Shown piece by piece: positions 35,063 to 44,889 of a stretch of DNA of 64,000 nucleotides. Below the pieces are notes generated by a model that saw only the letters and a program-made list of their open reading frames with translations, was not told the origin of the DNA and ran no database searches. The position numbers and the translations under genes were made by a program. The stretch lies in the NCBI GenBank assembly GCA_016700335.1, contig CP065014.1:2517001-2581000 (forward strand), given 5' to 3'. How positions within the stretch are numbered: position 1 is the first letter of the stretch; each line of letters starts with the position of its first letter. The stretch comes from Chlorobiota bacterium (GTDB lineage: Bacteria; Bacteroidota; Ignavibacteria; OLB7).

Positions 35063-37048
35063 ATGAAAAATATTTACAATTTCAATATAAAATATGTAGT
35101 ATTAGTTAATGCTATATTACTTCAATGGTTTACATTTTTAAATGCTCAAACCCCTAAATTGGTTGTGAATAATGTACCGACTGCTTTGCAAAATTTTGAG
35201 ACTTCATTTGACGTTTTAAATTACAATGCAAAACTAGATTTAACTTTTGCACCATTAGCTAATGTTAAAGGGATTTGTATTATTACAATTAAATGGTTAA
35301 AAAATCCTGAACATTTTACTTTTTATCTAAGAGATTTACAAGTTGACAGTATCAATTTTGTTAATTCTGAAGTAGCAAAATTTGAGTTTGTTAATGATAG
35401 CTATGTTGTAAAAACACCCATAAATACTAAGGTTGGAGATACTCTAAAAATAATTGTTAAATATTCTGGTAAAATGACAGCCGAGTCTGGTACAGGTAGT
35501 TGGGGAGGTGTATTCTCAAATGGTGGGATGCTCTATTCAATAGGTGTAGGCTTCCATGCAAATTATGTCTCAACTACTCGCCATTGGCTTCCTTGCTTTG
35601 ATCATCCACAAGATAAAGCTACTTGCAACTTAAGTTTTATAGTCAAAAAAGGATTAAGTGTTGCTTCTGTTGGTTCATTAGTAAGTAAGATTAATAATGA
35701 TTCAACATCTATTTTTAATTGGGAATCTAAAGATCAAATGTCTACATATTTGATGACTTTTAGTGTTGATAATTTAGTACCGTTGAATTTTTATTCTAAT
35801 ATATTAAATATACCTATAGTCGTTTATTCAAAACCAGTGGATACATTATCCACTAGAATTAGTTTTAAAAACCTACCTAGAATGGTTGAATTTTTAAGTA
35901 AAACATTTATTCCTTATCCTTTTGAAAAAGTTGGTTTTGTAAACACCCCTACAGGTTCAATGGAACACCAAACTCTTATATCTATTAATCAGAGTATATC
36001 AAAATCTAGAGATACAATTAATGAAACTGGATTTCATGAATTATCTCACCAATGGTTTGGGGATTTAGTTACTTGTGCTGATTTCAGATATGCTTGGCTT
36101 AATGAATCTTTTGCAACTTTTTGTGAAACTTTATGGAGAGAAGAATTAGGAGGTAAAGTTGAATATTTCAATTCTCAAGAAAAGCGTAAGAACTCTTATT
36201 TAAGTACAACAAAACAAGAAGGTTTATTACCACTTGAAGATTTTTCTAGAATGCCTCCATCATCAAATTATCCTGCTACGATTTACTCAAAAGGTGCAGT
36301 AGTTTTGGGGATGCTTAGATTTGAATTGGGTGATTCTTTATTTTTTGGGAGTATAAGAAACTATTTAAAAAAATTCTCTTATTCTATTGCAACTACTGAT
36401 GATTTAAAAAATTCATTTGAAAATTTCTCGGGCAAAAATTTAGATTGGTTTTTTGATCAATGGATTAAGAGAATTGGTTTCCCAATCATTGAAGCTGAAT
36501 TAGAATTAAAAAATAAAAACCAATATGTAGTTAAATTAAATCAAGTTCAATCTGATACACTTGGTAAGTTTATAAATATTCCAGTTGATATTAAATTTGA
36601 TTTAGTTGATGGAAAATCATTTAACAAAGTTTTTTATCTAAACGAAAGATTGCAATTTTATCCATTCGATACTCCTAACACAATTCAAAAAATAACCATA
36701 AATAAAGGGAATAATGTTATTGGTTTGTATGATATAAAAAAAGTTACAACTTCAAGTGTTAATGAAACAGTTAGAACTTTTTTTGATAGTAATGAAGTGC
36801 AGATTATTGCAAAACCAAACCCAGTTAGATTAAGTACCGGTTATATTTCTATAGAAATAAAAAAATTATCAGATTGTAGTGAAATATTATATCAACTCTA
36901 TGATACATCAGGAAAAAAAATCATTTCAGATAAAAGCATTAAATGTGATTTTATTTTAAATGTTAGAAATTTAAATTCTGGAGGATATATTTTAAATATA
37001 AATTCCAAGCAAGGAAATTTTGATATTCCAGTTAATATTGTTAGATAA
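35063..37048 (+). CDS. M1-family aminopeptidase with T9SS sorting domain
   Basis: 661 residues from the ATG at 35063, preferred over 35012 because it gives a signal peptide ending LNAQ. The N-terminal beta domain precedes the catalytic domain with GSMEHQ (the exopeptidase loop, Glu near 295) and zinc site HELSH (H325, H329) plus E348 in WLNESFA, matching HEXXH-X18-E. A later DWFFDQWIKRIGFP is typical of M1. The C-terminal ~70 residues (AKPNPVRLSTGYISIEI to IPVNIVR) form a T9SS sorting domain. The enzyme is probably secreted and removes N-terminal residues from external peptides. Confidence 0.9.
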   Translation: MKNIYNFNIKYVVLVNAILLQWFTFLNAQTPKLVVNNVPTALQNFETSFDVLNYNAKLDLTFAPLANVKGICIITIKWLKNPEHFTFYLRDLQVDSINFVNSEVAKFEFVNDSYVVKTPINTKVGDTLKIIVKYSGKMTAESGTGSWGGVFSNGGMLYSIGVGFHANYVSTTRHWLPCFDHPQDKATCNLSFIVKKGLSVASVGSLVSKINNDSTSIFNWESKDQMSTYLMTFSVDNLVPLNFYSNILNIPIVVYSKPVDTLSTRISFKNLPRMVEFLSKTFIPYPFEKVGFVNTPTGSMEHQTLISINQSISKSRDTINETGFHELSHQWFGDLVTCADFRYAWLNESFATFCETLWREELGGKVEYFNSQEKRKNSYLSTTKQEGLLPLEDFSRMPPSSNYPATIYSKGAVVLGMLRFELGDSLFFGSIRNYLKKFSYSIATTDDLKNSFENFSGKNLDWFFDQWIKRIGFPIIEAELELKNKNQYVVKLNQVQSDTLGKFINIPVDIKFDLVDGKSFNKVFYLNERLQFYPFDTPNTIQKITINKGNNVIGLYDIKKVTTSSVNETVRTFFDSNEVQIIAKPNPVRLSTGYISIEIKKLSDCSEILYQLYDTSGKKIISDKSIKCDFILNVRNLNSGGYILNINSKQGNFDIPVNIVR

Positions 37049-37142
37049 ATACATTTAAAAATTGATATTCTAATTCACGCAAAAATGTATTAATTTTGAA
37101 CCTCTTTTGTTTTATTTTCCTTTTAAATAATATATTAAAAAT

Positions 37143-38204
37143 TTGAAAAATTTTACCAACTATTTATTTATCACAATTTTATTTATAAATATAATAGGTT
37201 GTGAGATATTAGACCCTAATCCAGGTCCAAAGCCAGTTACAACAATTAAGAATTCAGGTGTTATATTAGATACTACTACTCCTTCAATAACTAGAGGGTC
37301 TCAATTGTTTGGCAAACTTTGTTCATCTTGTCATGGAGACTCTGCAGAAGGTTCAATAGTTTACTCTGGTAGTTTAGTAGGAAAAAAAAACATAGATTCT
37401 ATTGTTAAACATGGAAGAAAAGCAATGCCAGCTTTTAGCGATTTATCTGATTCTTCTATTAAATCTATAGAACTTTTTTTAAAAAGTTTGGTAGTAATTC
37501 TAACAAATGAAACTGGTCAGGAATTGTATATAAAATTTTGTTCAAGTTGTCACGGTGATAGTGTAACTGGAACACCAACTTTTTCTGGATCAATTAAAGG
37601 ATATACTCATATTAAAGATATAGTAAAAAATGGAAAAGGTAAAATGAGTTCCATTGATTTGGATGACGCTCCAATTGCCAAAATTCAAGATTATTTACTT
37701 TCACTTAAAACTGATACAAAAAAATTAAGTGGAAATGATTATTATAAAGCAGTGTGCAGTGGTTGTCATTCTAGTGAAGGTGATGGCGTAGCAAACAAGG
37801 GATATCAAATTAAAAACCCTGATATTGGTTTTTCGAATTGGGTTATTAGAAATGGTAGAACACAGTATGGTTCTGGTTTTAATGATCCAATGCCCTCTTA
37901 TGGTAAAGATACATTATCCGATATTCAACTCAATGAGATTATAACATTGCTTCGAACAATTCCTAAACCTACAACTGGCAATGGATTATATGTTAGATTC
38001 TGTCAGAATTGCCATGGTACTAATGCAAGGGGTGGTTCGGTAGGTGTAAATATTAAAAATGAAGGTAATTTCTCAAATGTGATTCGAAGCGGAAAGGGTG
38101 GAGTTGTTTATTCTAATAGAAATAAATTTATGCCAAAATGGAATTCGACTGAATTAAATGATTCAGAGATTAAATTAATTCAAGTTTATGTAAGTAAGTT
38201 GTAG
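37143..38204 (+). CDS. Tetrahaem c-type cytochrome lipoprotein
   Basis: 353 residues from a TTG start. Lipobox IIGC (Cys20). Four tandem class I cytochrome c domains, each with a CXXCH: C60-H64, C133-H137, C205-H209, C287-H291. Each has a downstream Met that could be the sixth ligand (M95, M168, M250, M330). Domains 1 and 2 are near-copies (both CSSCHGDS), a recent internal duplication. It is probably outer-membrane or periplasm-facing and carries electrons between periplasmic partners. The other haem protein of the window (30774-32222) is 5 kb upstream. No terminal reductase or oxidase gene is nearby. Confidence 0.93.
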   Translation: MKNFTNYLFITILFINIIGCEILDPNPGPKPVTTIKNSGVILDTTTPSITRGSQLFGKLCSSCHGDSAEGSIVYSGSLVGKKNIDSIVKHGRKAMPAFSDLSDSSIKSIELFLKSLVVILTNETGQELYIKFCSSCHGDSVTGTPTFSGSIKGYTHIKDIVKNGKGKMSSIDLDDAPIAKIQDYLLSLKTDTKKLSGNDYYKAVCSGCHSSEGDGVANKGYQIKNPDIGFSNWVIRNGRTQYGSGFNDPMPSYGKDTLSDIQLNEIITLLRTIPKPTTGNGLYVRFCQNCHGTNARGGSVGVNIKNEGNFSNVIRSGKGGVVYSNRNKFMPKWNSTELNDSEIKLIQVYVSKL

Positions 38205-38240
38205 AATATTAAATTATTTTTTGAGTATCTCAATATATAA

Positions 38241-38278
38241 AACAGGACCATATGTTTACATACAGTCCTGTTTTTTTT
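38241..38278. terminator. Bidirectional terminator after the tetrahaem gene
   Basis: AACAGGAC (38241-38248) and GTCCTGTT (38264-38271) pair, extended by TATGT/ACATA, followed by a run of eight T. It lies between convergent genes and can serve both. Confidence 0.9.
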
Positions 38279-38303
38279 ATTTTAATTTTATTAATATGAA
38301 AAA

Positions 38304-39185
38304 TTAACCTTCAAGTTCGCCTGAAAATAATTTAGAGAAAAATTTTCTTCCACCAATTTTTATTTCAGGTTTTCCACCATTACCTAATGTAATATCAATT
38401 GTTTTGTTAATAGTTTTTTCAGTATATGAATTACCATTCTGAACAGTTACATTCCCAACATAAGCTCCTGTAATATTTCCAGTTGTTGTCTTATACCAAT
38501 CTTTACCCGCTCCTCTTGGTCCTGTAACATTTGTATAAGTTAATGTAATTGAATGATCAATAATTCTTACTCCATTTCTTGTAGTTATTGAATCAATACC
38601 AGATTTAGAAAAACTACCATTAATTGTAATTACATTAGTATTTAGTCCTGTTACGTTCCAAGTTGCACTTATAGATTTTAACACACCAGAAACTCTAGGA
38701 GTGTGATGAACTCCAGTTCCAGAAACTAAAAGGAATAGCATAGAGCTTGCAGTTTCGCCATTTGTTATATAATCCTTTTGGGGCATTCCAGAAGAGTTTA
38801 AGAATTGATATTGATAAACTCTTGTAATATTTGCATAAGCAACTGAATTATCACTACCTTTTTTACGAGTTAAATTTACAGTCCATTTTTGTGAAACTGG
38901 ATCATAAATTTTATCAACACCATCAGCGTTTAGTAGAGAACTTGAACTTTTATCTGAAATGATATTAGTTTTTAATCCTACAGATGAAGCTATTTCTGAT
39001 ACATCTGATAATTGATCAGTACTTCCACCATTATCTTGCCCAATTGCACTTGCAACTGACTCAGCAGCATCTTCATCAGCAGTTGCAGTTATATTAGCTT
39101 CTGTTATGCTTTCTTTACAAGCATTCATTGTTATTGAGAATAAGCCTAAAGCTAAAATAGAAAGATACGTTGTTGTTGTTTTCAT
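38304..39185 (-). CDS. Hypothetical lipoprotein
   Basis: 293 residues with lipobox MNAC (Cys23). The mature part is acidic and Ser/Ala-rich for about 70 residues (DEDAAESVASAIGQDNGGSTDQ), then turns to a beta-rich region with many Thr/Asn strands (KWTVNLTRKKGSD, YQYQFLNSSG, TRNGVRIIDHS). I do not recognise a family. It ends next to the shared terminator and has its own upstream region of about 120 bases. Confidence 0.75.
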   Translation of the reverse strand: MKTTTTYLSILALGLFSITMNACKESITEANITATADEDAAESVASAIGQDNGGSTDQLSDVSEIASSVGLKTNIISDKSSSSLLNADGVDKIYDPVSQKWTVNLTRKKGSDNSVAYANITRVYQYQFLNSSGMPQKDYITNGETASSMLFLLVSGTGVHHTPRVSGVLKSISATWNVTGLNTNVITINGSFSKSGIDSITTRNGVRIIDHSITLTYTNVTGPRGAGKDWYKTTTGNITGAYVGNVTVQNGNSYTEKTINKTIDITLGNGGKPEIKIGGRKFFSKLFSGELEG

Positions 39186-39311
39186 TACGATTGATTATTT
39201 AAATTTAGTTAATTAAAAATTGTCTAATTGTTTAGAAAGATTAGGTAGTATTAGTTTAATTCGGTTCCATTTATCTTAAATTTATTTTATTATGTTTCAA
39301 ATATTAATACT

Positions 39312-40091
39312 TTATTTTTTAAATTTTATCCAAGGGAATGGTGTTTTATCTTTTAAAAATTTTGATGAAATTTTATTGAAAATAATATTAGGATTGTAAA
39401 TCATTTCTAAATTGTAATTTTCAAATTCATTAATTGAATGATGAAAATATAATTCTGACATACCTTCAAAACCAATTGATTTATAATATTTTTGACTCTT
39501 AAGTCTTGCCACTTCTAACTCAGAAATCTTATACAATGGTGAATCTATAATATGAATTTCACCACTCGTATTTAACAACAAAAATAATTTATCAAACAAT
39601 AAATTTATATCCTTAAAATATTGAATTGAACTTGCAATTAAAATTACATCAAAAGATTTTTCAATAAAAATATCATCAAAAATATTACCATAACAAAAAT
39701 CAATTCTATCATTTTCAAAATTTTTTCTAGCTTGAATTAATTCATATTTATTTATATCTAAGCCTATACATTTTAAAGATAAATTCGATTGAGCTATTTT
39801 ATTAATTAACCAACCATTACCACATCCAATTTCTAAAATTTTTATTTCATTTGTAAATTTCTTATTTAAATAATTAATAAAATTATCTGATGATTTTTTT
39901 CTAATCTGCCATTCAAAATAATGTTTATAGTTTTTATTTATATCTGGTAAAATTTTAATAACATCATCCGTATAAACTCTCTCTTCTTTAATTCTTAAAG
40001 ATAAATATTCATTCTCAAAATTATTCTCTTTACTAAAGAATAAAACACCTGAAATTTCATATAATGGATGCTTACTATATACTTTAATCAT
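39312..40091 (-). CDS. Class I SAM-dependent methyltransferase
   Basis: 259 residues. SAM-binding motif I ILEIGCGNGWLINKI is near residues 84-98, followed by CIGLDINKYELIQAR (acidic end of beta-2) and FDVILIASSIQYF (motif IV region). The C-terminal ~80 residues (FEGMSELYFHHS) are not typical of a known specific family. Substrate is unknown. It follows the NlpC/P60 gene on the same strand, but the terminator between them suggests separate transcription. Confidence 0.82.
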   Translation of the reverse strand: MIKVYSKHPLYEISGVLFFSKENNFENEYLSLRIKEERVYTDDVIKILPDINKNYKHYFEWQIRKKSSDNFINYLNKKFTNEIKILEIGCGNGWLINKIAQSNLSLKCIGLDINKYELIQARKNFENDRIDFCYGNIFDDIFIEKSFDVILIASSIQYFKDINLLFDKLFLLLNTSGEIHIIDSPLYKISELEVARLKSQKYYKSIGFEGMSELYFHHSINEFENYNLEMIYNPNIIFNKISSKFLKDKTPFPWIKFKK

Positions 40092-40097
40092 AACTTA

Positions 40098-40137
40098 AAA
40101 AAAACCTCTATGCATTTATAGTTAATGCTTAGAGGTT
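40098..40137 (-). terminator. Terminator of the NlpC/P60 gene
   Basis: AACCTCTATGCATT (40103-40116) pairs with AATGCTTAGAGGTT (40124-40137) with one mismatch. Read on the minus strand the stem is followed by a run of eight T. Confidence 0.88.
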
Positions 40138-40183
40138 ACATTTGAAATAATTTTTTAGAAATAATGTTATCTAATTTGTACAA

Positions 40184-41038
40184 CTAGTTACTTGAAATAT
40201 TTTCTGAAAAGCTAGTCACTCTTCTTCCACCAATATATCGAGCTGAATAATAACTTGCAGTTAATTCTGAAACTGTAACTCCATATCTGCTTGATGAATG
40301 AGTAAACAAATCATTCCCTAAATAAATGCCAACATGAGAAACCCCTCCACGAGTATTAAAGAAAATCAAATCACCATATTGTAAATTTTCACGGCTAATA
40401 GTTGAGCCAACATTATATTGCATTCTAGCAGTTCTTGGAAGATTAACACCAATAGCACGGAAAACAGTACCTGTATAAGCAGAACAATCAATCCCATTTC
40501 TTCCCATACCACCATATCTATAGCGTGTTCCTAACCAGTTCATAACAGTTTTAATTAGACCTTCAGAATGATTATTAAAAAGTATATTATCCTGAAAACT
40601 TTTTTGTGGAGACATAGTTGATAAGAAACCTAAAAATTCAGATTTCATATACTCAGTATCTTCTACAACATTTTCATTGTTTTCTTGTTCTTCTAAATTT
40701 GCTTCATCTTCAAAAGAATCCTCATTATATTTATTAATTGAAACCTTTTCAATTAAATGAGATTTGGTTGGGTCTGGATATTCCCCACCACTTAAATTTT
40801 CAACTTCAAGATTTTTGTAATCTGCTAGATTAAGTCCAGCTAAAATTGCAATATCAGGTAACTTCTTAGCTAACATTCTTTTCGAATTCTCCATAGCAGA
40901 AATAGCATTTCCACGTTTTGCTTTACGAATAACATTTGCATAAAGCGTTGAAGAATTATCATTTAAAAATGGTACTACAATAAATGTCAATGTTAAAAAA
41001 CATTGAGCAAGAGATTTTGAGAGAGAAAATCTTGTCAT
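40184..41038 (-). CDS. NlpC/P60-family cysteine peptidoglycan hydrolase
   Basis: 284 residues. After a signal or anchor region and about 120 residues of unstructured acidic sequence, the C-terminal NlpC/P60 domain (about 160-275) shows catalytic C185 (GIDCSAYTG), H235 (GGVSHVGIYLG) and H247 (LFTHSSS). These enzymes cleave D-gamma-Glu-meso-DAP type bonds in peptidoglycan. Single gene with its own terminator, consistent with cell-wall remodelling or daughter-cell separation. Confidence 0.9.
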   Translation of the reverse strand: MTRFSLSKSLAQCFLTLTFIVVPFLNDNSSTLYANVIRKAKRGNAISAMENSKRMLAKKLPDIAILAGLNLADYKNLEVENLSGGEYPDPTKSHLIEKVSINKYNEDSFEDEANLEEQENNENVVEDTEYMKSEFLGFLSTMSPQKSFQDNILFNNHSEGLIKTVMNWLGTRYRYGGMGRNGIDCSAYTGTVFRAIGVNLPRTARMQYNVGSTISRENLQYGDLIFFNTRGGVSHVGIYLGNDLFTHSSSRYGVTVSELTASYYSARYIGGRRVTSFSENISSN

Positions 41039-41135
41039 AATAAAAAATAACAGGTTTTAATTATTGATGAGAGAAAAATTAATAAAGTTAGTAAATAAAC
41101 AAATTCAATTTTACATGAAATTCATATTGTTGAAA

Positions 41136-42881
41136 TTACTTTACTTTATTGATACCATCTAACTGAGCAACCTTTTTAACTCTTGTTAATGATAATCTAT
41201 CAAGAGCATCAACACTATAGCCAGAGAGATTTGGCTGAGTGATGCGTTGAATAATACTATAATATAAAAATACCCAAGGTGCATCATCTAAAAGAACTCG
41301 TTCAGCACGAGCATAATAGACCATGCGTTCCTCTTTTTTCAAATTTGGATTTAAAGCTAATTTATATAACGAATCAACTGTTTTATTTGAATAATGAGTT
41401 GTGTTAGGACCTTGTGGTGCCTTATTCGGACTATAAAATAGAGCCATAAAATTTTCAGCATCTGGATAATCTGCAATCCAACTTGTTCTCCAGAATGGTA
41501 GTTTTCCATCTAAAATCATTTCACGATGTTGTGGAAAATCAACTTGAACAAGTTTTATTTTAATTCCTATTTTCTTTAATTGATCTTGTATAGTTTCAGC
41601 AATAGAAGCACTCTTTTCATTTTGACCTATTTGCAAAGTAAACTCTGGCAAACCTTTACCATTTGGAAATCCTGCAGAATCAAGATATTTCAATGCCCTT
41701 TCCTTATCAAACATATAACCAACAACGCCAGCAAAACCTGGAGTACCTGGAGGAATAGGACCATAATTAGCTTCTATAGCTTTTCCTTTTAATACATAAT
41801 CTATAATTGATTTTCTATCTATCCCCCAATTTATTGCTTTTCTTAAATATTTATTCGTAGCTAACAAAGATCCTTTTCCACCAATAGTACTTTCATCTAA
41901 ATTAAATCCATAATACTCTACACTCAATGCTGGCTTTAAATGTAGATGATATTTCATATATTCACCTGATAAATTTTTCCCAGATTTATCAAAAACAACA
42001 TCAGCTAAAGTTGGATCTAAATTAGAAACCATATCAAATTTTCCTTGAGAAAACTCTAAGAACTCAGTTTTGGAATCTTTAATGAAAGTAACAACAACCG
42101 AATCTAAGTAAGGAAGTTGGTTATTTTGACTATCTTTCTCGTAATAATTTGAGTTTTTCTTTAAAACTAAAATTTCATCTGGTTTCCAAGAAATTAAAAC
42201 AAAAGGTCCTGCTCCAACTGGGTGCTTTTGAAAATCTTGTCCATATTTTTCAATAGCTTCTATAGGAACAATGTATGCATAAGGAATTGACAACATAGAT
42301 AAAAAAGGTGCAAAAGGAACTACAAGCGTTATTTTAAAAACAGAATCATTTACAACTTCAAATCCTGTAACCTCTTTTGGTGAATCAATTTTTTTGTCTT
42401 CTAATCCTTTATAAAATTCATCAGCACCTTTAACTTTACCCCTAAATATCCAAAACCCAGTTGATGAACTAGTTGGATTGCAAATCCTTTCAAAACTATA
42501 TTTTATATCTGCTGCAGTTAACTTTCTTCCTTTTTTATTTTGAAAACAATCATCATCAGCAAATTTTACATCACTTCTTAAATTAAAAGTCCAAACTAAT
42601 CCATCAGTACTTACTTCCCAACTTTTTGCAATAAGGGGTTTAGTATTCAAATTATCATCCAAACCAACTAAACCTGTAAAAATTTGAGAACCTATCCACC
42701 AAGGAGCTCGAGCCCCAATTCTTGCAGGGTCTAAAGTATTTAGTCCATCACTTTCATTATAATAGAATGCATTACTTGCACTTCTAGGTGCTTCCTTTGA
42801 ACACGAAGGAAGTAACAAACAAACAACTAAAAAAAGTGATATTCTATGGATATTTATCAAAAATTTTTTATTTAAATTCAC
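41136..42881 (-). CDS. ABC transporter substrate-binding lipoprotein, SBP family 5 (peptide type)
   Basis: 581 residues from a GTG start, with lipobox LPSC (Cys27). The family 5 pattern is clear: LNTLDPARIGARAPWW, the WTFNLRSDVKFADD core, TAADIKYSFERI, HPVGAGPFVLISWKPDEILVLKKN and DRKSIIDYVL. C-terminal AERVLLDDAPWVFLYY is also typical. Family members bind oligopeptides, dipeptides or nickel. Just upstream lies a second, related copy (42948-44688) that is frameshifted. No ABC permease or ATPase genes are nearby, so the transporter is encoded elsewhere or the protein acts alone. Confidence 0.9.
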   Translation of the reverse strand: MNLNKKFLINIHRISLFLVVCLLLPSCSKEAPRSASNAFYYNESDGLNTLDPARIGARAPWWIGSQIFTGLVGLDDNLNTKPLIAKSWEVSTDGLVWTFNLRSDVKFADDDCFQNKKGRKLTAADIKYSFERICNPTSSSTGFWIFRGKVKGADEFYKGLEDKKIDSPKEVTGFEVVNDSVFKITLVVPFAPFLSMLSIPYAYIVPIEAIEKYGQDFQKHPVGAGPFVLISWKPDEILVLKKNSNYYEKDSQNNQLPYLDSVVVTFIKDSKTEFLEFSQGKFDMVSNLDPTLADVVFDKSGKNLSGEYMKYHLHLKPALSVEYYGFNLDESTIGGKGSLLATNKYLRKAINWGIDRKSIIDYVLKGKAIEANYGPIPPGTPGFAGVVGYMFDKERALKYLDSAGFPNGKGLPEFTLQIGQNEKSASIAETIQDQLKKIGIKIKLVQVDFPQHREMILDGKLPFWRTSWIADYPDAENFMALFYSPNKAPQGPNTTHYSNKTVDSLYKLALNPNLKKEERMVYYARAERVLLDDAPWVFLYYSIIQRITQPNLSGYSVDALDRLSLTRVKKVAQLDGINKVK

Positions 42882-42947
42882 TTAAAACATAAAACCAAAT
42901 TACTAGTAACAATTATTAAAATATATATAAATGACAAAAAAAACAAT

Positions 42948-43283
42948 TTAATTATTGTCGAACCATACAGTTTTGTAATCCCTTCTATCCATTGGATTTG
43001 AAGGGTAATCTCGAACATATTTTTGAACTAATCTGAAATCTAAATCATGAAATATCCAAAGCATTGGTGCATCATCAACTGCAGATTGTTCTGCTTCAGC
43101 ATACAATTCATATCTCTTAATATCATCAAGTTCATTTAGAGCTTTTTCAAACAATTCATCAAATTTAGGATTCTTATATCTAGTTGAGTTAACAAAAGAA
43201 GGACCTGAAGCAGGTATAGTTTTACTATAAAATAAATTTAAAAAATTCTCAGGTTCTGGATAATCTGCTACCCAAGCTAATCT
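42948..43283 (-). pseudogene. C-terminal part of a frameshifted SBP family 5 gene
   Basis: This frame encodes RLAWVADYPEPENF through AEAEQSAVDDAPMLWIF, which aligns with the C-terminus of the intact neighbour. It lacks its own good start (an in-frame Met at 43154 is internal). It continues the N-terminal part (43309-44688) after two single-base deletions: at 43284-43288 (a five-A run on the plus strand) and at 43327-43328 (CC). Restoring one base at each rebuilds a continuous protein of about 580 residues. Probably a sequencing error rather than gene decay. Confidence 0.8.
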
Positions 43284-43308
43284 AAAAATGGTGCTTTCCC
43301 TGATTCTA

Positions 43309-44688
43309 TCAATTCTTGATGTTGAGCCATTCTAGTACTTTCATTTTTATTTTAATCCCCAAACCTTTTGAAATCATTTCTTGAATTGCTTCAGCAACTA
43401 ATTCATTTCTACCACCACCTGCGTTTAAATTTAATGTAACTTCTGGAAAATCTTGCCCATTCGGATAACCAGCTTCGGTAAGTAAAGCTCTTGCTTTATC
43501 TAAATCATATACATATCCTTTAATTGAATTAGCATTATAATTAGGCATTGAAGCAGGAACAAGTCCATGAACAGCAGAACCAGCTGCTTGACCTTGAAGT
43601 ACATATCTTATAATTCTATCACGATCTACAGAATAATTAAATGCCTGACGGATTCTTTTATCTTTAAAAATATCTGATGTGCATAACATTCCATAATATT
43701 GTGTAGATAGAGCTGGAACACGATGTAAAATAAAACCTGACCAATCTGCTGTTAATTTTCCATCATCTCCAACAACACTTTTAAAAAATTCAGTTGGTAT
43801 ACGATATGATTCCTCAAGATTTCCTAGTTTAAACTCATTAATCTGTTGTTTTTCATCTTTAATAAAAAGCCATTTCAATTCATTCAAATATGGAAGAGCT
43901 CCTCCTTTGGAATCTTTCCCCCAATAGCTTTGGTTTTTCTTTAATAACAACTCTTGTTGAGGAACCCAATGATCTAATTCAAAAGGACCTGTACCAACAA
44001 AATTCTTAAAAAAATCTTTACCATATTTTTGAACGGCTTCTTTTGGATAAACATAACAACCACCATTCACAACATAATATTTGAATGGTGCAAAAGGTTT
44101 TATTAAATCAATTGCGAATGTATAATCATCAACAACTCGGAAGCCGCTTACACCTTTTACTTTTGGTGTAGAATCGTATGGTAAGTTTTCTGTGGATTTA
44201 TAATAGTCGATTGCTCCTTTAACTTTATCTCTAAAATATGTTGCATTTGCAGCACCTTCTCTTAAATCAAGTATTCTATCAAAACTGTATTTAACATCTG
44301 AAGATTTCATTTCTCTACCTTTGCTATTTGGAAAGCAAGGGTTATTATGAAACATAACCCCTTTTCTAAGATGGTAAGTATATGTCAAGCCATCTGGGCT
44401 TGTCTCCCAAGATTCGGCTAGTTCAGGTGTTAATTTTAAACTTGAATCTAAATCAAGAAGTAATTCTCCAATTTGGTGAAGAACATGATGAGACGGAGCA
44501 TCAATTAATTTTGCAGGATCTAATGTACGAATTTCTTGAACCTCATTTACCCTAAAAGTACCTCCATATTTCGATCCTTTATCACTACTTGCTTTCTGAT
44601 TATTTTCAGAAACGCAAGAAACAAAAGTAATGGCTAAGCATAAGGCAATACCAATACTATAGAAGTATTTTTCTTGTAAAAGAATCAA
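43309..44688 (-). pseudogene. N-terminal part of a frameshifted SBP family 5 lipoprotein gene
   Basis: 459 residues, TTG start, lipobox FVSC (Cys25). The sequence matches the family 5 plan of its intact neighbour (IRTLDPAKLIDAPSHH, YHLRKGVMFHNN, SSDVKYSFDRILD, VGTGPFELDHWVPQQELLLKKN). After KVLEW the frame is lost and ends at LNIKN. Adding one base at 43327-43328 resumes AQHQELIESG, which matches PQHREMILDG in the paralogue. With the C-terminal fragment the full gene spans 42948-44688. It is a tandem paralogue of 41136-42881 and probably arose by local duplication. Confidence 0.85.
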
Positions 44689-44821
44689 ATGTTAGAAATA
44701 AAAAAAGAAAGATTTGAGATTTTAAATTCTTCGAGATAAAAAGAAATTGCCTCACAATTAGAATCTGTTACAAATTTCGGACATTTTTCTTTAATAAAAA
44801 TTAAATTTTTATTAACAAATA

Positions 44822-44859
44822 AAAATGGTCTGTCTTCTATTTAAGATAGAAAACAGACC
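44822..44859 (-). terminator. Terminator of the first giant surface-protein gene
   Basis: GGTCTGT (44827-44833) pairs with ACAGACC (44853-44859), with an inner TCTAT/ATAGA. On the minus strand it is followed by ATTTTT. It lies 31 bases past the stop at 44890. Confidence 0.82.
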
Positions 44860-44889
44860 GTTTGAATAAAAAACAATTCTAAACTAAAA

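Noticed and set aside
37048..37091. AATACATTT/AAATGTATT inverted repeat as a terminator
   Set aside because: A 9-bp AT-rich stem with a 26-base loop and no T-tract is weak and expected by chance.
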